Source: Rhodobacteraceae bacterium UBA2553
GTDB lineage: Bacteria; Pseudomonadota; Alphaproteobacteria; Rhodobacterales; Rhodobacteraceae
Assembly (NCBI GenBank): GCA_002340515.1
Contig: DDMF01000017.1
Span: 9,324-16,817 of the forward strand
DNA: 7,494 nucleotides
Direction of reading: 5' to 3'
The translations under genes and the position numbers were made by a program. The notes beneath the pieces are model-generated. The model saw only the letters and a list, made by a program, of their open reading frames with translations. It was not told where the DNA came from and made no database searches. Below are positions 1 through 4,741 of the stretch, piece by piece. The first letter of the stretch is position 1; each line of letters starts with the position of its first letter.

Positions 1-1258
1 GCAGGAAGGCTGCCCCCATCCGGGCCGCAAAGGGGATAAAAGGTTCTTCTTCATCCGGCATTTCGATTTTGATGATGGAGGCCGCAGACACTTGGGGATC
101 TTCCGCCCCCATCACATGCAGTCGCGAAAATCCGGGGCGTTTGCCCGGCCCGAGATAGACACATTGCGCACCTTTGATCAGGCCGCGCGCCTCAAGGTCG
201 ATGCGTTTCTTTCGGTGTTTCAGGGGGAGTTCGATCCCGTCGCAAATCAACGGCTCGCCCGGCATCAATTCCTCAGCAGGCGCGCCAAAGGCACCTCGAA
301 ACGCCGTGATCAAGCGCACACGAGTTTTGTTGCGCCACACCAAAACCGGTGACCGGGACATCAGATCGGCATTCACGCGCGGGGCAACCACCACCCGGTC
401 ATCGCGACGCGCGGCCTCTTCAATCATCCGCTCAAACGTCTCAAAACTCAGACTGTCATCGGACAGCGCGTGGGCCAAATCAAGGATTGGATTGTCGTCC
501 GCTTGGCGGTGAATGCGGCTGAGCTCAAGCTTGCGCGTCTCACCCAGCTTATCAAACACCATGGTGCCTGATTGACCAACTGGGGCCAGCTGGGCAGGGT
601 CACCAAACAGGATCAGGGTCGGAAAGATTTCGCGCAAATCCTCAAATTGCTTGTCATCCAGCATCGAGCTTTCGTCGACAAAACCGATGTCCAGCGGGTC
701 ATCCCGGCGCTTCCAGCCGGTGATGAAATCTGACCCACGCAGGCCCGCCGCGGCCAGCGCGCCGGGGATTGATTTGTTGAGCTGGAAGAACGCATAGGCC
801 CGATCAAGCGCCTCTGCCGTCAGCCCTTCAATCTCCGGCCGCTCGCCGTCATCGGTCAGCCACTCGGCGATCTTTTCGTATTCCGGGTCATAAACAGGTG
901 TGTAGAGAATGCGGTGGATTGTGGTGGCTGGCACGCCGCGCAACCGCAGCACGGACGCCGCTTTGTTGGTTGGGGCAAGGATAGCCAAGGTTCTGCGATC
1001 TTTGCGCTTTTTGCCTTCGTAATCACCCGAGACGATATCAACACCCGCCGCCTCTAACGCTTTATAGAGCTGCCCCAGCAAGAGGGTCTTACCCGACCCC
1101 GCCTTGCCCATCACCGCAAAAACCTGTGATTTTCCGTCTGACAGCGGGGTCAGCAGCGCATCATCCAGATTGACGCCTGCGGCGCGCAACATGTCGGCCA
1201 CCCGGTCATGGGCCTCGGCTTGGTCTTCGGAGTAGATGATGGGGGCAGTTTCGCTCAT
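1..1258 (-). CDS. RecD-like SF1 DNA helicase/ATPase, N-terminal part (cut by window edge)
   Basis: This is the first 419 codons of a gene that continues past the left edge; no stop codon is seen. The start is the ATG read from 1258, with AGGG seven bases upstream as a modest ribosome binding site. Superfamily 1 helicase motifs are clear: Walker A GKAGSGKT at residues 51-58, motif Ia-like LAPTNKAAS, motif II FVDESS with D195/E196, motif III GDPAQLAPVG from G219, and an LSRIHRQ segment carrying the motif IV arginine. This order and spacing match the RecD/AAA_30 group of ATP-dependent DNA helicases that act in the cytoplasm on DNA ends or gaps. Motifs V and VI would lie beyond the edge, so full catalytic competence cannot be judged. 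Unlike RecD2 it has no long N-terminal extension before Walker A. Residues after about 330 are poorly recognisable and may be an inserted beta-barrel. The gene follows luxI on the same strand, but a candidate terminator lies between them. RecD-like family is confident; the exact repair role is unknown. Confidence 0.88.
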   Translation of the reverse strand, partial: MSETAPIIYSEDQAEAHDRVADMLRAAGVNLDDALLTPLSDGKSQVFAVMGKAGSGKTLLLGQLYKALEAAGVDIVSGDYEGKKRKDRRTLAILAPTNKAASVLRLRGVPATTIHRILYTPVYDPEYEKIAEWLTDDGERPEIEGLTAEALDRAYAFFQLNKSIPGALAAAGLRGSDFITGWKRRDDPLDIGFVDESSMLDDKQFEDLREIFPTLILFGDPAQLAPVGQSGTMVFDKLGETRKLELSRIHRQADDNPILDLAHALSDDSLSFETFERMIEEAARRDDRVVVAPRVNADLMSRSPVLVWRNKTRVRLITAFRGAFGAPAEELMPGEPLICDGIELPLKHRKKRIDLEARGLIKGAQCVYLGPGKRPGFSRLHVMGAEDPQVSAASIIKIEMPDEEEPFIPFAARMGAAFL

Positions 1259-1289
1259 TTCGCGACCCTACCCGCTTGCTGAATGCGCG

Positions 1290-1313
1290 AAAAGGCGAAA
1301 CTCCCGCTTCGCC
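1290..1313 (-). terminator. Candidate intrinsic terminator after luxI
   Basis: Read on the minus strand, GGCGAA (1313-1308) can pair with TTCGCC (1299-1294) across an 8-base loop, followed by four T (1293-1290). It lies about 65-90 bases after the luxI stop and about 30 bases before the helicase start. The stem is only 6 bp and the T run is short, so termination is probably partial. It could also act as a leader hairpin for the helicase gene. The rest of the 1259-1378 gap shows an AT-rich stretch (TATTTATAGA on the minus strand) that may hold a -10 element, with no convincing -35. Confidence 0.4.
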
Positions 1314-1378
1314 TCTTCCTCTTTCTATAAATATCCAAAAGCATCACCTGCGACGCCCACCGCAGCCTTCCGGTCGCT

Positions 1379-2029
1379 TTAAGCGATTTCCGCAAAATTT
1401 TCACCGAGATCCGGCATGGGTTTTCCCGCGAGTGAATAGCGCAGCCAGCTGCGGCTGACATCCCGGCTGACGCCCACGCGCTTGAGGGTTGGGGCAAAGG
1501 CGTCATCATTCATCGACCACAGGCCCACGCCGATTTTCTCGCGCCCTTCGCCATCGGTGCCAATCACCTCTGGTTCCAATCCCATCAGACGGTAAATCCG
1601 CTCCATCCGGGGATCAAACACGCCGACGTAATGCTTCAGCTTAAAGGCGGACATCAACTCGCCCGCGCCCAGCGCAAGGGCGGCTGACGCACGACGATCA
1701 GCATTCGGAGACAGGCAAAATCGGGTGCATTCCCAGATCAGCGGGCTCTCGATGGTCACACCACCGGTCAGATGGCTGAAGTGATCGTTCACCATGGTTT
1801 GCCCCACGGTGGGTAAAAATCGCATTGATCCGCCATGGCGCCCATCCGCCATTTCCCAGATCACATAAAGCGGGTTCATCGCGTCATATTCATCGCGCTC
1901 TTCACCGGCGTCATTGACGGTCACGTCCCAACCCAGTCGTTTTGAAAACTGCTCTGCCCGGTCACGAAACATCGTGTCACGCAGCAAGGGGAAACGGGAC
2001 AGGTCGTTGGCATAGAGATAGCGCAGCAT
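1379..2029 (-). CDS. luxI: LuxI-type N-acyl-homoserine lactone synthase
   Basis: The 216-aa product has the usual length for LuxI enzymes, which couple an acyl group from acyl-ACP (or acyl-CoA) to S-adenosylmethionine and release an acyl-homoserine lactone signal plus methylthioadenosine. All hallmark residues are present: R24, F28, W34, D46 and D49 in the N-terminal half (RAEQFSKRLGW, then a YDAMNPLYV segment), R70 in GSMRFLP, and E100/R103 in WECTRF. The region around 140-155 (GVFDPRMERIYRLMG) forms the acyl-chain pocket. I see no threonine there at the place where many 3-oxo-acyl makers carry one. The start is secure: AAAGGAG at 2043-2037 lies seven bases before the ATG. The gene is 103 bases downstream of luxR in the same direction, the classic cognate pair order. 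The stop codon sits in a small palindrome (TCGCT/AGCGA), which may help end transcription. Family confident; acyl length unknown. Confidence 0.96.
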   Translation of the reverse strand: MLRYLYANDLSRFPLLRDTMFRDRAEQFSKRLGWDVTVNDAGEERDEYDAMNPLYVIWEMADGRHGGSMRFLPTVGQTMVNDHFSHLTGGVTIESPLIWECTRFCLSPNADRRASAALALGAGELMSAFKLKHYVGVFDPRMERIYRLMGLEPEVIGTDGEGREKIGVGLWSMNDDAFAPTLKRVGVSRDVSRSWLRYSLAGKPMPDLGENFAEIA

Positions 2030-2036
2030 CGTGGGG

Positions 2037-2043
2037 CTCCTTT
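2037..2043 (-). promoter_or_regulatory. Strong ribosome binding site of luxI
   Basis: AAAGGAG on the minus strand, seven bases upstream of the ATG at 2029. It is a near-ideal Shine-Dalgarno sequence and fixes the luxI start. It also shows luxI can be translated independently of luxR. Confidence 0.8.
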
Positions 2044-2096
2044 GTCCGATCAGCTGCGGTCACAATGCCGCCACAATGGTTAATTCCCGCAAGCAT

Positions 2097-2124
2097 AGCG
2101 TACGGGCGGTTAACCTTCAGACAA
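2097..2124 (-). promoter_or_regulatory. Candidate luxI promoter
   Basis: On the minus strand TTGTCT (2124-2119) and TACGCT (2102-2097) lie 16 bases apart and resemble -35 and -10 boxes. Transcription would then start about 60 bases before the luxI ATG. The match is moderate and alphaproteobacterial promoters are loose, so this is tentative. Its support is position: the -35 box lies inside the downstream copy of an 11-bp direct repeat, where a LuxR-type activator would be expected to bind. Confidence 0.3.
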
Positions 2125-2140
2125 GGATCCCTTCAAACAA
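2114..2140 (-). repeat. 11-bp direct repeat pair between luxR and luxI, possible LuxR operator
   Basis: Two copies with one mismatch: TTGTTTGAAGG (2140-2130) and TTGTCTGAAGG (2124-2114), read on the minus strand, with a 16-bp period. The upstream copy covers the luxR stop codon. The downstream copy runs into the palindrome GGTTAACC (2108-2115). No classical lux box (an approximately 20-bp dyad) is visible in the gap, so the direct repeat is the best operator candidate. The role is inferred from position only. Confidence 0.45.
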
Positions 2141-2846
2141 TGATCACCCCTGTGGCCAGCGCACGGGCCACAGCATGTGTGGTGTTAAGCGCGCCGAGTT
2201 TATGGCGCGCACTCTCGATATACACCCGCAACGTATGCTCTGAGATGGTCATCTCAGCCGCCGCCTGTGCGCGGTTCATACCTTTGGCCAGATATGTCAT
2301 CGCCGACAATTCACGTGGCGACAACATCGGGGTGGTGGCCGCATCCCCCCATTGTTCAAATTCCAGTGCCTTTTTGTTCAACTCATGTGCGATGATCATC
2401 AGATCCCGTGCGTTTTCATCCACAAAATTGTGCCAGTCCTGATCGTCGGCCTGAGAATTCAGCGTGAACAATGCAAATTGCCCAGAAGGTCCGCGTATGG
2501 GAATGGTATAGCCTTGGTTGCCCAGCCCGTGATCCATCGCATCTTGCAACATGGCGCGTGCCGGTTTTGACGACCAATCAAGCTCTTTCCAGATCACCGG
2601 TGTGAAGCGTTGGAAACAGCCAAAGATCACCGGATCCAGCCGCAGGTAATCCTTTTCCAGATAGCGATCGACCCATTCCGGGCTATAGGTTCCCGCGCCA
2701 AATCGTTCCCCAATGGAATTCACCCAATGGTAGACGACGTGGCTGGTTTTATAGTGATCCCGCAGTGCTTCTGTGACCCCTTGAAGTCCTTCAAGCGTGG
2801 TCGCGTTCTGAAGTGAGCTGAGGTGCTGTTCCAGGCTGGCTTTCAT
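2133..2846 (-). CDS. luxR: LuxR-family acyl-homoserine lactone-responsive transcription regulator
   Basis: The 237-aa product has the two-domain layout of quorum-sensing LuxR proteins. Residues about 15-160 form the autoinducer-binding domain, with the conserved TraR-type positions W58, Y62, D71-P72, W86 and a glycine near 112. Residues about 173-235 form a LuxR-type helix-turn-helix: LSPRELSAMTYLAKG with E179 and G189, then ISEHTLRVYIESARHKLGALN. Because the ligand residues are intact, it is likely a true signal receptor, presumably for the product of the adjacent luxI. The start is the ATG at 2846, with GGAG about 13 bases upstream, a rather long spacing. The start lies inside the preceding small ORF in another frame, so translation may be coupled to it. 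Whether it activates or represses cannot be told from sequence. The stop overlaps a direct repeat that may be its operator at luxI. Confidence 0.95.
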   Translation of the reverse strand: MKASLEQHLSSLQNATTLEGLQGVTEALRDHYKTSHVVYHWVNSIGERFGAGTYSPEWVDRYLEKDYLRLDPVIFGCFQRFTPVIWKELDWSSKPARAMLQDAMDHGLGNQGYTIPIRGPSGQFALFTLNSQADDQDWHNFVDENARDLMIIAHELNKKALEFEQWGDAATTPMLSPRELSAMTYLAKGMNRAQAAAEMTISEHTLRVYIESARHKLGALNTTHAVARALATGVIIV

Positions 2847-3006
2847 ATGACTGCATCATCTCCGCTTTCCGATCAGCGGCGCTCGCGAGTTCAGTCAAAG
2901 CAACCAGTCGAGCATCGTCAAGGGTTTCAGCCGTGACGGTCAGGTTGTTTCTGCGAGCAAAAGCCATCAGGTCAGTAAGAACATCAATGATCCATTCATT
3001 CGTCAT
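2791..3006 (-). CDS. Small conserved-looking protein overlapping the luxR start
   Basis: This 71-aa ORF begins MTNEWIIDVLTDLMAFAR and overlaps the first 56 bases of luxR in another frame. I chose the ATG at 3006, which has GGGG about seven bases upstream. An ATG at 3030 would add eight residues (MEPKTGLY) but lacks proper spacing to a Shine-Dalgarno sequence. The N-terminal 45 residues look like two amphipathic helices (WIIDVLTDLMAFARRN, then ETLDDARLVALTELAS). The C-terminal tail is polar and probably disordered, and it is the part encoded over luxR. There is no signal peptide, membrane segment or cysteine motif. I recall similar short proteins beside roseobacter genes but cannot name a family. 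Its position as first gene of the unit suggests either a regulatory partner of LuxR or a leader whose translation controls luxR. Real gene likely; function unknown. Confidence 0.7.
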   Translation of the reverse strand: MTNEWIIDVLTDLMAFARRNNLTVTAETLDDARLVALTELASAADRKAEMMQSYESQPGTAPQLTSERDHA

Positions 3007-3030
3007 GTAAAGCCCCGTTTTTGGTTCCAT

Positions 3031-3225
3031 CTCTACACAACCGTAGCACGAGCGTAGAAAATCGTTAATTCACTGGTTCTTACTCCCCCAAAATAGTGAG
3101 GCAGAAATTTGGAACCTTTTGATTTTTCACCACATGAAGGTTTAAAAATGCTGAAAACCGGTGATGAAGGCCCCTCTTTTCCCGAATCAATTCTAACCGA
3201 ATCACCCTAAGAGAGAGGTAATGAC
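3031..3225 (-). promoter_or_regulatory. Non-coding upstream region of the small ORF-luxR-luxI unit, with repeats
   Basis: This AT-richer stretch holds no convincing gene and must contain the promoter of the lux unit; no strong -35/-10 pair stands out. Visible structure: a spaced inverted repeat AACCTT (3113-3118)/AAGGTT (3137-3142); an inverted repeat GGTTT (3139-3143)/AAACC (3155-3159) that is 21 bp overall, about the size of a lux box; ATGAAGG twice (3134-3140 and 3164-3170, 30-bp period); and an exact direct repeat CCGAATCA (3182-3189 and 3197-3204, 15-bp period). The TGAAGG core also occurs in the repeats before luxI, but there on the opposite strand. Any of these could be a regulator site; none matches a known consensus that I can cite. 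Confidence 0.45.
3182..3204. repeat. Exact 8-bp direct repeat CCGAATCA, 15-bp period
   Basis: Two identical copies at 3182-3189 and 3197-3204, just beyond the ccr terminator and about 180 bases upstream of the small ORF start. A 15-bp period is not an exact number of helical turns. It may be a regulator site far upstream of the lux unit or chance. Confidence 0.4.
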
Positions 3226-3260
3226 AAAGAAAAACCCCCGCAGCGGCACTGCAGGGGTTT
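3226..3260 (-). terminator. Strong intrinsic terminator of ccr
   Basis: On the minus strand AAACCCCTGCAG (3260-3249) pairs with CTGCGGGGGTTT (3243-3232) over 12 bp with one G-T pair and a 5-base loop, then runs into a T-rich tail (TTTTTCTTT). It begins 27 bases after the ccr stop codon. It separates ccr from the lux unit, so the two are unlikely to be one transcript. The plus strand has no matching T run, so it acts mainly in one direction. Confidence 0.9.
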
Positions 3261-3287
3261 CAAGTGGTTCAATCAGAAGGCGTAGGA

Positions 3288-4574
3288 TTACGAACGGGCG
3301 TCCAATGCGTCTTCGAATGTACGCAGGCCGGTTTTTGGGGCCTGAACGAGCACGGCCATATTGCCCGGCTTATGTTCGTTGCGCAGCATTTTCAAATGCG
3401 CTTGCGGGATCTCATCCCATGGGAACACTTCGGACATGCAAGGGTCAATGCGACGCTCGACCATCATGCGGTTTGCCGATGCGGCCTGTTTCAGATGGGC
3501 AAAATGCGACCCTTGAATACGCTTTTGATGCATCCAAAGATACCGCACGTCAAAGGTGCAATTAAAGCCGGTGGTGCCGGCGCAAATCACGATCATGCCA
3601 CCCTTTTTGCACACGAAGGTCGAGACCGGGAATGTGGCTTCGCCGGGGTGTTCAAACACCATGTCGACATTGTTGCCTTTGCCGGTGATGTCCCAGATCG
3701 CTTTGCCGAATTTGCGCACTTCTTTGAACCAATCGGCATATTCGGGCGTGTTCACCGTTGGCAATTGTCCCCAACAGGAAAAGTCTTTGCGGTTGATCAC
3801 CCCTTTGGCGCCCAGCGACATCACAAACTCGCGTTTGTCTTCGTCCGAAATCACACCGATGGCATTGCCACCCGCCGCGTTGATCAGCTGGATCGCAAAA
3901 GATCCCAGACCGCCTGACGCGCCCCAGACCAGAACATTCTGGCCGGGTTTCAACTCGTGTGGGGCATGACCAAACAGCATCCGGTAGGCGGTCGCCAAAG
4001 TCAGCGTGTAACACGCGCTTTCTTCCCAGGTCAGATGCTTGGGCCGTGGCAAAAGCTGTTGGGCTTGAACGCGCGTAAATTGCGCAAACGACCCATCGGG
4101 GGTTTCATAGCCCCAGATCCGCTGGCTTGGGGAAAACATCGGGTCGCCGCCGTTGCATTCCTCGTCATCGCCATCATCCTGGTTACAGTGGATGACAACT
4201 TCGTCGCCCACTTTCCACGACTTCACCTTGCGGCCCACGGCCCAAACGATGCCAGACGCATCAGAGCCCGCAACATGGTAATCCTGTTTGTGAACGTCAA
4301 ACATGCTCACCGGTACGCCAAGCCCAGCCCAGATGCCGTTGTAGTTCACGCCCGCGGCCATCACCAGAACCAGCACTTCGTGGCTGTCCAATGTGGGGGT
4401 GTCCACCACTTCGACCTGCATCGCCTTGTCTGGCTCACCCTGACGTTCGCGACGGATCGCCCACGAGTACATCTGTTTCGGCACATGACCCATTGGGGGC
4501 ATTTCGCCGATCTCATAAAGGTCTTTTTTCGGTGCGTCGTATTCCGCGATACCGGTTTGCGTGTCCAAAGCCAT
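3288..4574 (-). CDS. ccr: Crotonyl-CoA carboxylase/reductase
   Basis: The 428-aa product matches the full length and layout of Ccr, the key enzyme of the ethylmalonyl-CoA pathway. It reductively carboxylates crotonyl-CoA with CO2 and NADPH to (2S)-ethylmalonyl-CoA in the cytoplasm. It belongs to the MDR (medium-chain dehydrogenase/reductase) superfamily: an N-terminal GroES-like fold containing VNYN (76-79) and the Ccr-specific HCNQDDGDDEECNGGDP stretch (129-145), then a Rossmann domain with nucleotide loop GASGGLGS (218-225). Segments known to form the CO2 and substrate pocket are present: the asparagine of VNYN, WEE (183-185), VFEHPG (306-311) and the histidine of GSHFAH (H357). The first residues (MALDTQTGIAEYDAPKKDLYEIGEMPP) are typical of Rhodobacterales Ccr. 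The start is secure, with AGGAGG at 4585-4580 five bases before the ATG. It lies 167 bases downstream of the acyltransferase on the same strand and ends at a strong terminator. Confidence 0.98.
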   Translation of the reverse strand: MALDTQTGIAEYDAPKKDLYEIGEMPPMGHVPKQMYSWAIRRERQGEPDKAMQVEVVDTPTLDSHEVLVLVMAAGVNYNGIWAGLGVPVSMFDVHKQDYHVAGSDASGIVWAVGRKVKSWKVGDEVVIHCNQDDGDDEECNGGDPMFSPSQRIWGYETPDGSFAQFTRVQAQQLLPRPKHLTWEESACYTLTLATAYRMLFGHAPHELKPGQNVLVWGASGGLGSFAIQLINAAGGNAIGVISDEDKREFVMSLGAKGVINRKDFSCWGQLPTVNTPEYADWFKEVRKFGKAIWDITGKGNNVDMVFEHPGEATFPVSTFVCKKGGMIVICAGTTGFNCTFDVRYLWMHQKRIQGSHFAHLKQAASANRMMVERRIDPCMSEVFPWDEIPQAHLKMLRNEHKPGNMAVLVQAPKTGLRTFEDALDARS

Positions 4575-4579
4575 GGTGG

Positions 4580-4585
4580 CCTCCT
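4580..4585 (-). promoter_or_regulatory. Perfect ribosome binding site of ccr
   Basis: AGGAGG on the minus strand, five bases upstream of the ATG at 4574. It is a full Shine-Dalgarno match, consistent with high expression of a central carbon enzyme, and it decides the start. Confidence 0.85.
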
Positions 4586-4610
4586 GTCAACTACAAGCAA
4601 TGATTCCTTC

Positions 4611-4631
4611 GCCGCAACGCAGAATTGCGGC
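4611..4631 (-). promoter_or_regulatory. Perfect 7-bp inverted repeat in the ccr leader
   Basis: GCCGCAA (4611-4617) and TTGCGGC (4625-4631) are exact inverted copies around a 7-base spacer, 37-57 bases before the ccr start. They could be an operator or, in the mRNA, a hairpin ahead of the ribosome binding site. There is no T run after it on the minus strand, so it is not a terminator. The 11-mer GCGTTGCGGCG, which includes one arm, recurs exactly upstream of ecm at 6223-6233 in the same orientation relative to the gene. Confidence 0.5.
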
Positions 4632-4645
4632 TGCTACTGCAGCAT

Positions 4646-4710
4646 TACGTACGAGTTCGCAAGATTGCAACCGATTTTGGGGTCTGTTTTGTAATTTTCT
4701 GTCGCAAGTG
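4646..4710 (-). promoter_or_regulatory. Candidate ccr promoter/regulator region with TTGCRA motifs
   Basis: On the minus strand this region carries TTGCAA (4670-4665) followed two bases later by TTGCGAA (4662-4656), and another CTTGCGA about 45 bases further upstream (4708-4702). TTGCAA and TAATGC (about 4647-4642) lie 17 bases apart and could serve as weak -35/-10 boxes. The TTGCAA-type half-sites recall the TTTGCAAA elements of ScfR-family regulators of acyl-CoA metabolism (RamB, MccR, PccR), but the spacing differs from what I remember, so no regulator is assigned. Confidence 0.35.
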
Positions 4711-4741
4711 ACGTTAAGGTCAATCAAAACCCAACAAAATC

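Noticed and set aside
92..512. Plus-strand open frames opposite the helicase
   Set aside because: The minus-strand frame carries ordered SF1 helicase motifs throughout, so these are shadows.
1370..1386. Palindrome at the luxI stop codon as a terminator
   Set aside because: The TCGCT/AGCGA stem is only 5 bp and no T run follows on the minus strand. The hairpin at 1290-1313 is the better candidate.
1942..2442. 166-aa plus-strand open frame across the luxR-luxI gap
   Set aside because: It is antisense to the ends of two confident genes. Its composition is typical of a shadow frame and it has no ribosome binding site.
3264..4694. Long plus-strand open frames (217 and 245 aa) opposite ccr
   Set aside because: They are antisense to a certain ccr gene, have low-complexity His/Arg/Phe-rich translations, lack ribosome binding sites and match no family. 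Long antisense frames are common in GC-rich genes.
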